Origin: Geomonas sp. RF6
GTDB taxonomy: Bacteria; Desulfobacterota; Desulfuromonadia; Geobacterales; Geobacteraceae
Reading direction: 5' to 3'
NCBI RefSeq assembly: GCF_021044625.1
Contig: NZ_CP087999.1
Location: forward strand, 3,865,001 to 3,929,000
Length of the DNA stretch: 64,000 nucleotides
Of this stretch, positions 34,881 to 42,861 are shown piece by piece. Made by a program: the position numbers and the translations under genes. The notes below the pieces were generated by a model. It saw nothing but the letters and a program-made list of their open reading frames with translations. It was not told the DNA's origin and did no database searches. Numbering within the stretch: position 1 is the stretch's first letter; each line of letters opens with the position of its first letter.

Positions 34881-35243
34881 TCACTCCTTCGGCTTCGCGT
34901 AATCGAGCATCCCCTGGAAGTCGACGATCACCACCGGCTCGTCTCCCACCACCCAGGCGTCGTGCCCCTCCGGCAGAAGTGAGACACCTCCGGCCTTGCA
35001 GAGGAACTCCCTGCCGTCGTCCATAATCACCATCAGCGTGCCGGCGAGATGGTACTGGAAGTGCGGAGCCTCGCAGCTCTTCGTCTGCACGATCGGCTGG
35101 ACGCAGGTCGACCACTTCCACCCCGGTTCCAGCGTGAGCCGCCCGACGGTGACGTCACCGAGGGTAATGAGGTCGAGCCTCCCCTTCGGAAAGGTGCGGA
35201 CCTCATCAGGATTCACAAAGCTCTTCATCTCGGCCTTCAGCAT
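34881..35243 (-). CDS. Cupin-domain protein
   Basis: 120 residues, one cupin barrel: LTLEPGWKWSTCVQPIVQTKSCEAPHFQYHL region and the second box VSLLPEGHDAWVVGDEPVV. One potential metal-binding His (H61) is followed by a second (PEGHDAW). It precedes the SCO gene by 23 bases and so probably leads the oxidase operon, perhaps as a small-molecule or redox sensor (inference). GGAG precedes the ATG at 35243; an alternative ATG lies at 35228. Confidence 0.75.
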   Translation of the reverse strand: MLKAEMKSFVNPDEVRTFPKGRLDLITLGDVTVGRLTLEPGWKWSTCVQPIVQTKSCEAPHFQYHLAGTLMVIMDDGREFLCKAGGVSLLPEGHDAWVVGDEPVVIVDFQGMLDYAKPKE

Positions 35244-35501
35244 GACCAGACTCCGTTAAATGGTGCGGCTTTTCGCGCACAGAACTGTAATTCCATAAGA
35301 GATTCTAATATCTACCGGATCAAAAGCAAGGCGGGGCGGTGGAGTCGGGCGCAACGCTGGCGGGGTATGTGATGGGGGTACAGCTCAGTTCATGTCGGGG
35401 CAGAGTCAGTGTGTGGTGGGGGGAGAAAGTATAAAAGTAGCAGCAGTGATTTTAATAGTTGACGCAGCCGGAAAGGGTATGGTAAAAGGTTTGTCTCACG
35501 A

Positions 35502-35578
<77 letters not shown>

Positions 35579-35587
35579 AACAAACAC

Positions 35588-35621
35588 AAAGGGATCAACC
35601 ATCACGGTTGATCCCTTTTTT
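35588..35621 (+). terminator. tRNA-fMet terminator
   Basis: GGGATCAACC-ATCAC-GGTTGATCCC followed by six T, 12 bases after the tRNA. Confidence 0.92.
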
Positions 35622-35760
35622 GCTTTCTTTGTATCACCATTGTGCACGCTTGGGGGGCCTACAGGTGCGAGTCCCCCCCTTTCCTTCAACACGTCAAAGG
35701 TGTCTGTCCCCCTCAGCCCTCTCTTCTTATCGACGTCCTCCCTAGCTGCTGCAGAAACTT

Positions 35761-35898
35761 ATGAAGTTATGGACGTCCCCCTGTCCTCTGTGGCGTCACG
35801 AAAAGGCCCAGAATCTTGGCCGCGAAGGGAAGAGCGATAAGGATATCGCTGAATACCTCGGGCATGGCCGAGAGGGCGTCACAAAACATTACAAGTAA
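35761..35898 (+). pseudogene. Tyrosine recombinase (integrase), C-terminal remnant
   Basis: A 45-residue frame with a stop a few codons upstream. It contains LWRHEKAQNL (Arg12-His13, like box II of tyrosine recombinases), KSDKDIAEYLGHGREG (the LGH motif) and VTKHYK with the presumed catalytic Tyr44 two residues before the end. The N-terminal and most of the catalytic domain are missing, so it is a relic. It lies between the attL tRNA and a strong terminator, as expected for the integrase of the islet. Confidence 0.65.
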
Positions 35899-35904
35899 TA
35901 GGTG

Positions 35905-35960
35905 AACGGGGCTTGCCCGTCGCTGCCATCGGCAGCGGTGGGCGAGCCCCGTTTTTTTTT
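35905..35960 (+). terminator. Long hairpin terminator after the integrase remnant
   Basis: An interrupted stem of about 20 bp (ACGGGGCT..GCCC..CGCTGCC paired with GGCAGCG..GGGC..AGCCCCGT) is followed by nine T. Confidence 0.85.
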
Positions 35961-36172
35961 GCGTGTCGGATGCCAGGCTAGCCCCATGGCTGTTGATCGT
36001 CTGAGCATGAGCCGTTCAAGAAGGAGGTGCGGTTGTAATAGACTTTTAAAAAATTTGCAATTGTGGTATGCACCTCCGACCAAGGTCGCCAAATCGCAAT
36101 TTGCTGGCGAGCCCATGAATTGCTCAGTAAGCGTTGGGCAGCCATTAAAAGGAAAGGGGGTCAAGATCGACG

Positions 36173-36340
36173 ATGACCAAAAGCCGGTATGTCGCAGTGC
36201 AGATCGGGATCATCATGCTTCCGCCTTTCCTTGCGGCACTGTGCCTTCACGTCAATCACTACATCACCAGCCCCATCGAAGAGTTTGCGGTGTTAGTGGC
36301 TTTGCTTTTATGGCTGCTCTTAGTGCACTTCTCGGCTTAA
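36173..36340 (+). CDS. Small membrane protein, islet cargo (first part of a possibly frameshifted gene)
   Basis: 55 residues: a short basic start, then two hydrophobic segments (VQIGIIMLPPFLAALCLHV and EEFAVLVALLLWLLLVHF) around a LHVNHYITSP loop. GGAAAGGGGG lies upstream. The layout resembles the N-terminal half of the protein at 36569-36904, which also has an LH...TSP loop between two helices. The next overlapping frame supplies what looks like the second half. No known family recognised. Confidence 0.45.
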   Translation: MTKSRYVAVQIGIIMLPPFLAALCLHVNHYITSPIEEFAVLVALLLWLLLVHFSA

Positions 36341-36543
36341 CTGATGCCACCTGTTCCGGCATTTTCATAGTGACGTATGCTGCGTCGGCAGTTTATCTCT
36401 TTTCGAGATGCTATTGGAGCCAGGAGCGACGCAACAATATCGCAATCGGAATTAACCTAGCCCATTGTATGGTCTGTAGCTTTTGGCTTTTTTTGGCTGA
36501 CTCTCGCAATGCAATAGCCGGGCGCCGTCAACATCCTTTTTGA
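36310..36543 (+). CDS. Small membrane protein, islet cargo (second part, shifted frame)
   Basis: 77 residues if read from the ATG at 36310; two hydrophobic segments (CSGIFIVTYAASAVYLF, then INLAHCMVCSFWLFLA). It has no ribosome site and overlaps the preceding frame by 31 bases. AVYLFSRCYW...HCMVCSFWLFLADS parallels ISFLFKRQW...GGVCTYGAMWIDS of the next gene. A single frameshift, or programmed slippage, would join 36173-36543 into one four-helix protein of about 120 residues. Confidence 0.4.
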   Translation: MAALSALLGLTDATCSGIFIVTYAASAVYLFSRCYWSQERRNNIAIGINLAHCMVCSFWLFLADSRNAIAGRRQHPF

Positions 36544-36568
36544 GAAGGGAAAGAATGCATAACAACTT

Positions 36569-36904
36569 ATGAATAAGGTACTCAGAAAAAGTACGTTGCA
36601 TCTTCGGAGGTGGATGCTCACTGTTCCTGGAGGGGGGCTTCTTATAATGGCAACGTTGCATCGACTCCAGCTAAATGTAACGAGTCCAGAGCCATATACT
36701 TCCAGCCTTCTGATTCCAGCTGAAGTAGTTTTGCTACTAGTCATATTTATATTCATGTTAGCTAAACTTGTCGAAGGAATTTCGTTTCTTTTCAAAAGAC
36801 AGTGGATGAACCTTTCGATTTGCTTTTCAGATTTTGTGATTGGTGGGGTCTGCACGTATGGAGCTATGTGGATCGATTCGCCAACTCTTATATTTATGAC
36901 TTAG
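36569..36904 (+). CDS. Small four-helix-type membrane protein, islet cargo
   Basis: 111 residues with about three to four hydrophobic segments (MLTVPGGGLLIMATL, IPAEVVLLLVIFIFMLAKLV, CFSDFVIGGVCTYGAMWI). No strong ribosome site; a GAAGGGAAAG lies upstream. It appears to be a tandem paralogue of the frameshifted gene before it. Composition is AT-rich compared with the chromosome. Function unknown; tandem related membrane proteins in an islet recall immunity or toxin-like pairs, but nothing here proves that. Confidence 0.5.
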   Translation: MNKVLRKSTLHLRRWMLTVPGGGLLIMATLHRLQLNVTSPEPYTSSLLIPAEVVLLLVIFIFMLAKLVEGISFLFKRQWMNLSICFSDFVIGGVCTYGAMWIDSPTLIFMT

Positions 36905-36909
36905 TGAGA

Positions 36910-37236
36910 ATGAATCCACTCATGGCCTACGTTAATTGGGTTCTAAACCGGAAAGTGGACAAAGAGATGGCAAAACAAGATAATCATATCTGCACTCAAT
37001 GCCTCTACAGGGGAGGACCGAGAGTCAGCTTTGGCCGGCTTTTGGTGGAGTTCTTCACGAACCTGATCTTCTTCACTGATGTCGCCTTTTTCCACAAGGT
37101 GTGGCATTGTCCAAAGTGCGGCGGGCATTCAATGGTTCTTGTCGAGACGGAGGCCGGTCAGAATGCTTTGGCGTCCCTGGCACAAAGAGGTAGAGGGATA
37201 CCAAGACCGAGTGACCGAGAATTGCTGCATAGGTAA
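36910..37236 (+). CDS. Zinc-ribbon protein with hydrophobic segment, islet cargo
   Basis: 108 residues from the ATG at 36910, 6 bases after the previous gene. HICTQC and WHCPKCGG supply two CxxC pairs, a likely zinc ribbon, with a hydrophobic stretch between them (LLVEFFTNLIFFTDVAFF). That spacing would place a membrane-dipping segment between the zinc-binding strands, which is odd. An alternative in-frame start exists at 36802. No family recognised. Confidence 0.5.
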   Translation: MNPLMAYVNWVLNRKVDKEMAKQDNHICTQCLYRGGPRVSFGRLLVEFFTNLIFFTDVAFFHKVWHCPKCGGHSMVLVETEAGQNALASLAQRGRGIPRPSDRELLHR

Positions 37237-37453
37237 CGATATGCTGTTTGGCATTTGTGCGCCTTTGATGATTGCGAGTCTTGTCAGTTCCGCTAGAGAC
37301 CCCTCGGGCGTGCCCTGTACCCTAACCCGTACCCTATGACCTTGCAAAGATGGTAAACATGTGTTACTTAGGAAGCCGTCGGAAGCTGGCTAACCTGTTG
37401 GATTGGCAGCAAGTCGCTGATTTTCTTGGGGTGGGGTAGGGGCGGGAGGTTGC

Positions 37454-37495
37454 GCTCATAACCCGAAGGTCAGAGGTTCAAATCCTCTCCCCGCA
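37454..37495 (+). repeat. attR: 42-bp partial copy of tRNA-fMet
   Basis: Identical to 35533-35574. The 5' part of the tRNA is missing (GGGGCGGGAGGTTGC precedes the repeat), so this is not a functional tRNA. It is followed by GCCA where the intact copy has ACCA. Between 37237 and here no gene is supported; a short tandem GTACCCTAACCCGTACCCTA occurs at about 37317. Confidence 0.85.
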
Positions 37496-37508
37496 GCCAT
37501 AAGAAATC

Positions 37509-37541
37509 AAGGGGTTATCCGTTAAGGGTAACCCCTTTTTT
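37509..37541 (+). terminator. Terminator after attR
   Basis: GGGGTTA and TAACCCC form a stem followed by six T. Its sequence is unlike the terminator at 35588. It may be the original chromosomal terminator of the tRNA, separated by the insertion. Confidence 0.8.
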
Positions 37542-37631
37542 CGTGTCGTGTGCACCAGGGTGTGTCCGCGCCTCCCATGTCTACCATCTGACCATGCTTG
37601 CACGTTCCGATCAGGGCGAGACCTACTCCTG

Positions 37632-38237
37632 TCAGCCTTCAGGTCCGAACCATCCCTTTTCGCGCTCCACATTGAGGCGGGAAAGCAGATACTCCCACAG
37701 CGGAGGACAGCCCGCCTTGATCGGCGGACCGATGCGATTTACCACTCTTTCGTAACTGATATCGTTTTCGCGCCAGCTTTGTCCGTTTTGAGCCAGATTG
37801 AGTAGAGCCGGAATGGCACGATCCACGGCGTTCGCGAAAACGGCCTCTGCCGTTTCAGCCTGCTCGAACTCCAGCCAAAGGTCCAGAAATTTCGAGCTTT
37901 GCGGTTCCGGCATAATGCCGAAGATTCTTTTAGCCGCAGCGAGTTCTGCAGCTTTACGCTCTTCCCAGCCGTCTGTCGCATAGACAAGGGTATCCCCTGT
38001 GTCGATCTCTCCTATGTCGTGGACTAGCAGCATGGCGATCACTCTGTTCATGTCGATGGTCGGGCCGGCGTACCGCGCAAGAGACATTGCGAGCAGAGCA
38101 ATCTGCCAACTGTGCTCCGCCGAGTTTTCGTAGCGGTCGAGCCCCAGCGGGCGGTTTTTGCGAGTTACGCTCTTTAGCTTGTCCACCTCAAGTATAAAAT
38201 CCACGATCTGCGTCATCGCTTCGGTTACAAAGTGCAT
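37632..38237 (-). CDS. HD-domain phosphohydrolase (YfbR/HDDC2-like)
   Basis: 201 residues. The HD superfamily metal ligands are visible: ENSAEHSWQIALLAM (first His), LLVHDIGEIDTGD (His-Asp), and the later AVDRAIPALLN Asp. The order and length match the HDDC2/YfbR group, which dephosphorylates deoxyribonucleoside 5'-monophosphates. CAGGAGAAGTACA precedes the ATG. It flanks the islet on its right side and is oriented toward it. Confidence 0.85.
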   Translation of the reverse strand: MHFVTEAMTQIVDFILEVDKLKSVTRKNRPLGLDRYENSAEHSWQIALLAMSLARYAGPTIDMNRVIAMLLVHDIGEIDTGDTLVYATDGWEERKAAELAAAKRIFGIMPEPQSSKFLDLWLEFEQAETAEAVFANAVDRAIPALLNLAQNGQSWRENDISYERVVNRIGPPIKAGCPPLWEYLLSRLNVEREKGWFGPEG

Positions 38238-38332
38238 TGTACTTCTCCTGATGAAGTTATAGAAAGCAGAGGAGTCGAGTCTCGATTTTGACTCCGCTCT
38301 GGCGTTATGACATTATCGGGAGGATAGGACAA

Positions 38333-38932
38333 TTACTTAATATAACTGCTTATTTTTCTCTGGAGCGCGTGCCACTTTGCGCGGGCACGCTTTGAGGCGG
38401 GCGGTTGTTCCTGACCCGACTCATTCTGGAGCGTCAGCCCCTTCCGAACCCTCGCGTAAAAGGTTTCATAGCAATATGGGGCTTCTTCCGAATTATTCGG
38501 CCGTTTTTTTACCAGAGCAAGCACACCGTCTGCTGGCGGCTCTCGATGCTTGGTGCCGCATAGAGGTACCGGTCCAAATTTGTCCGGAATCCCTTCAGGT
38601 CCTTCGCTTAGAAAAAAATCTGTACGTAGGAACCTTCCCCCCTCTAACTCAAATGATCCCGAAGACTGATTAAAGCGATCATATAATAAGATTTTGTTTT
38701 CATCTGGATAGAACGGCTTGCTGCACTGTATGATCGTGGTGCCGCTCGACTTACTGTAGGCCACGAGAACCGACGCACCAACACATGGCGCATCTATAAC
38801 CTTCGGTTTGATAACGTTAAAAAAGCAGATATCAGCGGAGCACTCCGGTGCAGTAACACTATCGTCGGCTTTGACTGCGTTGGCAGCAAGGGACAAAAGG
38901 GCTATGGCGTGAAGACTGAAGACACGCAACAC
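38333..38932 (-). CDS. Secreted protein of unknown function
   Basis: 199 residues. The start is GTG at 38932, chosen because AGGAGG lies five bases upstream. A signal peptide ends near ANAVKA. The mature part has Cys residues (PECSADICFF, DAPCVG, IQCSKPF, PLCGT, YCYE) likely forming disulfides. No family recognised. Base composition is lower in GC than most neighbours, consistent with recent acquisition. Confidence 0.6.
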   Translation of the reverse strand: MLRVFSLHAIALLSLAANAVKADDSVTAPECSADICFFNVIKPKVIDAPCVGASVLVAYSKSSGTTIIQCSKPFYPDENKILLYDRFNQSSGSFELEGGRFLRTDFFLSEGPEGIPDKFGPVPLCGTKHREPPADGVLALVKKRPNNSEEAPYCYETFYARVRKGLTLQNESGQEQPPASKRARAKWHALQRKISSYIK

Positions 38933-39047
38933 ACTTTCCTCCTACTTGTTGTAGCAGGGCGAGTTAAGGCTTATTACGCTCGCTGGAGTCGGGCAATCTG
39001 CGTAAGCAGTTAGGCTTATCCCCCTACATTTCCACCTTCTTCGCTCC

Positions 39048-39350
39048 TCACGGCCGCCCTTTTCCGCACTTCCAGCACTCGGAGAATTGCCCCTCCAGCT
39101 CTTCGCCGCAGGAGGGGCATCGCCACGGTGCCAGATCTTTCTCTGCCATCGCCTCTTCTACTATGCTCCGTGCCCGAGCATAATCCTCGTCGTCCACGCA
39201 CAGTTGTGGCCAGCATTCTATCGGCGGGATCTCCCCCATCCCGGCGTAGAGGTACTGGTTCCTCACCCAGCAGTTGATCCCTTCCCCTTCGATAATGCTC
39301 TGGATCACGCTGACCAGCGAAATGTTCTGCGCGCTGTAGATTACTTTCAT
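39048..39350 (-). CDS. DUF2007 domain protein with C-terminal zinc ribbon
   Basis: 100 residues. MKVIYSAQNISLVSVIQSII...GINCWVRNQ is the DUF2007 pattern (putative signal-transducing protein). The end has CPSCGEEL..FSECWKCGKG, two CxxC pairs forming a zinc ribbon. CGGAGAAGAG precedes the ATG. Role unknown. Confidence 0.8.
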   Translation of the reverse strand: MKVIYSAQNISLVSVIQSIIEGEGINCWVRNQYLYAGMGEIPPIECWPQLCVDDEDYARARSIVEEAMAEKDLAPWRCPSCGEELEGQFSECWKCGKGRP

Positions 39351-39407
39351 CTCTTCTCCGGATCTCTCTTATTGGTGGACCTGCGCCAGGTCCTCGTGAA
39401 GGCACTC

Positions 39408-39605
39408 CTATTGTAGCGAAAAGGGCACGTGTTCTGCCACTGCTCGTTCAGTTTGTAAAGCGCGTGAGGCCCTTTCTTGAAAAGTCCCATACGCACGTAG
39501 TTTCCTCATCGGCTCCAGCTGTTCCCTCAACTGAGCCGTCACCCGAACGACGCCAGAAGAGAAGTCCTCCCGCACTGTGACAAAACCCTTCTCCCTTGCA
39601 GGCAT
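39408..39605 (-). CDS. Doubtful small ORF
   Basis: 65 residues, hydrophilic, no ribosome site and no family. Codon pattern is acceptable but the product is not recognisable. Listed because it fills an otherwise empty 300-base gap. Confidence 0.2.
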   Translation of the reverse strand: MPAREKGFVTVREDFSSGVVRVTAQLREQLEPMRKLRAYGTFQERASRALQTERAVAEHVPFSLQ

Positions 39606-39655
39606 AACTCACGACACGACAGGAAGTTCGCCCGCAGATAGTTTACAATTCAGAT

Positions 39656-41041
39656 ATGGTGACTTACATGACTACATTTAGGTCGATTATCGCAACTGCC
39701 ATTGTCAGTTACAGTGCTGGTTGCGCTACGTTGCCGGACGCGTCCAAGATCACCGACCACGCTCCCGCACAAGCCGCTCCGAAGATCCTCACCTCCAAAA
39801 GGATGTTGTCCCGCGAACAGAGCAGAGCTCTCATGGAACGGCTGCAGAAGGGGGCGAAGCCGACTGATCTGCTGCAGCGCCACAATGCCGTGCTGGAGAT
39901 GGTGAGCGGCCACCCCCTCACCGCCGGGAACAAGGTCACGCTCCTCATCGACGGCAGATCCACCTATGCGGCCATGTTCAAGGCAATGGAGAGTGCCCGG
40001 GAGACCATCAACGTAGAGACCTTCAAGATCGACGACGACGAGATTTCGCGCGCCTTTGCCAATGTCTTCCTGAAGAAGCAGTCCCAGGGAGTGCAGGTCA
40101 ATTTCATGTACGACAGCATGGGGAGCATCACTACTCCCGCTTCCTTCTTCGACCGGCTCCGGCAGGCGGGAATCAACGTGGTCGCGGTCCACCCGCTCGG
40201 TGCGGAAAATGGAGAGAATGTTCCGACGGTGCATGCCGATCACCGAAAACTGCTGGTTGTGGACGGGAGGGTGGCGATAACGGGAGGGATCAATATCAGC
40301 CGGGTGTATGCGAGCACCCCTTTCAAGAAGAAGCAGGAAAAGAGGCCGTCGGTGCCTTGGCGTGACACTGACATTCAGCTCGAGGGGCCGGTCGTGGCAC
40401 AGTTTCAGAAGGAATTTCTGGAAATGTGGGCAAACCAGCAAGGTTCCCCTCTAGCGGGGAGGAATTACTTCCCGAAGCTCAAGAAAGAGGGGGATGACCT
40501 TGTCCGGGCGATCTCCAGCACCCCCGGAGAAAACAATCGCATCAACTACATTTCCTACATTGCAGCACTCGCTTTTGCAGAGCATTCCATACATCTCACC
40601 AATGCCTATTTCGTTCCGGACCGGCGCACTCTGGAGGCTTTGGCCGACGCTGCGAAGCGCGGGGTGGACGTAAAGATCGTGCTCCCTTCAGTGAGCGACT
40701 CGAAGGTGGCGCTCCACGCGATGCGATACAACTACGAGTACCTGCTGAAGGCGGGGGTGAAGCTGTACGAGAGGCAAAGGGCGCTGCTCCATTCAAAGAC
40801 GGCCGTCATCGACGGCGTGTGGTCAACCGTCGGCTCCACCAACATGGACCCAATGAGCCTGTCGCAGAACTACGAGATCAACGCAGTGATTATCGGGCGT
40901 GAATTCGCACTGGAAATGGGAAAGATGTTTGCGGCCGACCTGTCGGAATCGGAACAGGTCACCCTGGCAAAGTGGAAGAAAAGATCCCTCTCGCAGAAGA
41001 CGAAGGAGTTCTTCGCCCACCTGCTCTCCCCGATCATGTAG
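39656..41041 (+). CDS. PLD-superfamily lipoprotein (cardiolipin synthase-like)
   Basis: 461 residues. A short hydrophobic start with SAGCATLPD gives a lipobox, so it is probably a lipoprotein (Cys near residue 23). Two HKD motifs are complete: DHRKLLVVDGRVAITGG and LLHSKTAVIDGVWSTVGSTN, so a single chain can form the active site. This is the layout of cardiolipin/phosphatidyltransferase enzymes, acting on phospholipids at the membrane; a periplasmic lipoprotein form is less usual. ATG codons at 39656 and 39668 are both possible, without clear ribosome sites. Confidence 0.85.
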   Translation: MVTYMTTFRSIIATAIVSYSAGCATLPDASKITDHAPAQAAPKILTSKRMLSREQSRALMERLQKGAKPTDLLQRHNAVLEMVSGHPLTAGNKVTLLIDGRSTYAAMFKAMESARETINVETFKIDDDEISRAFANVFLKKQSQGVQVNFMYDSMGSITTPASFFDRLRQAGINVVAVHPLGAENGENVPTVHADHRKLLVVDGRVAITGGINISRVYASTPFKKKQEKRPSVPWRDTDIQLEGPVVAQFQKEFLEMWANQQGSPLAGRNYFPKLKKEGDDLVRAISSTPGENNRINYISYIAALAFAEHSIHLTNAYFVPDRRTLEALADAAKRGVDVKIVLPSVSDSKVALHAMRYNYEYLLKAGVKLYERQRALLHSKTAVIDGVWSTVGSTNMDPMSLSQNYEINAVIIGREFALEMGKMFAADLSESEQVTLAKWKKRSLSQKTKEFFAHLLSPIM

Positions 41042-41344
41042 CAGCGCTCCATTCCAGCACCCCCGGCTTTCAGCCGCAACCCTCCTCATCAAGAAAATCC
41101 CTGCCGCTTCTCAGCTTCACGGTGCGCCGAGAAGTTTCCACCGAGGCCCCTCCAACTGGAGACTGGACACCATCCTGCGCAGCGTCAGACTTTACACAGG
41201 AGTACCTGCACGGTCGCCATCGTCACTGCCTGTGGTGGCGCTTGCAGCACAACCATAAGCTGGCCTTGCGCTATGGTGGCTGCGCCGCGTATCTTGTCGA
41301 CGTTTTGTGACAGCTTGGGATTCCGGCGTAGGCTCGTGTGGACC

Positions 41345-41376
41345 GCCGGGAACGCCTCCGGCTTATCCCGGCCTAC
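41345..41376. repeat. REP-like dispersed repeat, copy 2 (inverted)
   Basis: The reverse complement differs from 27333-27364 by one base in 32. A partial third unit (GGAGGCCGGAATAAGC) follows at about 41397. The 41042-41448 interval otherwise has no supported gene; a TGGTGGCTGCGCCGCG string near 41274 recalls the cluster at 19650. Confidence 0.75.
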
Positions 41377-41448
41377 AGATATGCTGTAAGGCCAATGGAG
41401 GCCGGAATAAGCACAACGATCTGGGACGAAACAACGGGGGAGACTGTC

Positions 41449-41844
41449 ATGGAAGGTTCATCGGATAGAGAGGTTCAACGCCTGAAGGCTCTGCGCATCG
41501 CGCTTCTCATCCTCGGGGGGATATTTCTGCTGGTCGGGCCGCTCATGCTGGTGTGGCCTTTCGGGTGGCGCTGGGCGCCGCACCAGGCTTTTTACGAGCA
41601 GATGATGGTGGGGATCTACTTCACGCTCGGCATCTTCCTCATTCGCGCATCCAGAAATCCGCTGGAGCACCTGAGCCTCATCTGGTTCACCGTATGGTCC
41701 AGCGTCGTGCACGGGGCAATCATGGCGGCACAGGCCCTTTCGGGGCCCGAGCATCATGCTCATCTTGTCGCGGATGTGCCGGCTCTCCTTGTGGTGGCGG
41801 CTATACTCGGCTTCCTCACCCCACGCGATCGGGGCAACGTCTGA
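41449..41844 (+). CDS. Small four-helix membrane protein (DUF6632-like)
   Basis: 131 residues from the ATG at 41449 (GGGGGAGA upstream); a longer frame from 41338 would translate the REP element and is rejected. Four hydrophobic segments: ALLILGGIFLLVGPLMLVW, MVGIYFTLGIFLI, LIWFTVWSSVVHGAIMAAQ and VPALLVVAAILGFL. The pattern matches a family of short membrane proteins I believe is DUF6632; function unknown. Confidence 0.65.
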   Translation: MEGSSDREVQRLKALRIALLILGGIFLLVGPLMLVWPFGWRWAPHQAFYEQMMVGIYFTLGIFLIRASRNPLEHLSLIWFTVWSSVVHGAIMAAQALSGPEHHAHLVADVPALLVVAAILGFLTPRDRGNV

Positions 41845-41904
41845 TTACCTGTGCGGCACGGCTGCGTGACGGTCAACCCTGCCTCCATGAAGGGAGACTC
41901 CGGC

Positions 41905-42651
41905 TCAGGCGGTGAAACCGCCGTCGATAGAGATCCCTGCTCCGGTGATGTAGGCGGCTTCCGGGCTTGCCAGAAAGGCGACCACTCCCGCGACTTCCTC
42001 GGCGGTTCCGTAGCGGGGGAGTGCCAGCACGTGCTCGAGAAGCATCTTTCCAAATTCGGTACCGGCGGAATTCATCTCCGTCTCGATCGGACCGGGGTGC
42101 ACGTTGTTGACGGTGATCCCTCGCAGCGCGAGGTCGCGCGCCAGCCCTTTCACCAACCCCACAAGCGCAGACTTGCTCATGGCGTAGGCCGCGCCCCCCG
42201 TGAAAGGGACGCGTTCGGCGTTGCAGCTCGCGATGTTGATGATCCGCCCACCGCTTTGCATGTGCTTCACCGCGGCCTGAATGGCGACGAAGGTGGCGCG
42301 GACGTTCACGGCAAAGGAGCGGTCGAAATCCTCCAGTCGCAACTCCTCGACAGGCGCGATTACGGCTATTCCGGCGTTGTTGACCAGTATGTCCATCCCC
42401 CCGAATTCCCGCACGGTTCTCTCCACGGCGGCGATGACCGCCTCCGCGTCGGCGCTGTCGGCCCTGAGGGCAAAGGAATTCACTCCGAAGGCGCGTGCTG
42501 CCTGTGTCACTTCCTTCGCCTGGTCCCCTCTGCTGATGTAGGTAAAGGCGACATCTGCCCCCTCACTGGCAAGACGTCTCACGATGGCCGCTCCGATTCC
42601 GCGGCTGCCGCCAGTAACCAGCGCCCGTTTCTTTTCGAGTCGACCGTTCAT
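41905..42651 (-). CDS. Short-chain dehydrogenase/reductase
   Basis: 248 residues. The classical SDR marks are all present: TGGSRGIG (cofactor binding), NNAGIAV, the catalytic YAMSK with the Ser about 14 residues earlier (IASCN region), and the PGPIETEMN tail. NADP preference is suggested by the SR after the glycines but not certain. AAGGAGAAAAGG precedes the ATG at 42651; the longer frame to 42741 is not used. The substrate is unknown. The sequence resembles 3-oxoacyl-ACP reductase-like SDRs. Confidence 0.9.
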   Translation of the reverse strand: MNGRLEKKRALVTGGSRGIGAAIVRRLASEGADVAFTYISRGDQAKEVTQAARAFGVNSFALRADSADAEAVIAAVERTVREFGGMDILVNNAGIAVIAPVEELRLEDFDRSFAVNVRATFVAIQAAVKHMQSGGRIINIASCNAERVPFTGGAAYAMSKSALVGLVKGLARDLALRGITVNNVHPGPIETEMNSAGTEFGKMLLEHVLALPRYGTAEEVAGVVAFLASPEAAYITGAGISIDGGFTA

Positions 42652-42861
42652 CCTTTTCTCCTTCCTCCCGTTCCATCCGGGAATGCGGCGCGTGAATCGT
42701 TTCCGCAGAGGAGAAAGATCTCCCGTTTTGCAGCGCGCCACCTAAATGATACTTCAACAAGAAGGAGTGTCAGTCCGTGAGTGTGTCTACACGATCGGTG
42801 CTACGGCAGGGGTGACATCGGAGAAGCGGTGGGAGAGGGTGATAGGTTCGGGACTCTTTCT

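Noticed and set aside
37441-37500. Second functional tRNA-fMet
   Set aside because: Only the 3' 42 bases match; the acceptor 5' strand and D arm are absent, so it is an attachment-site copy.
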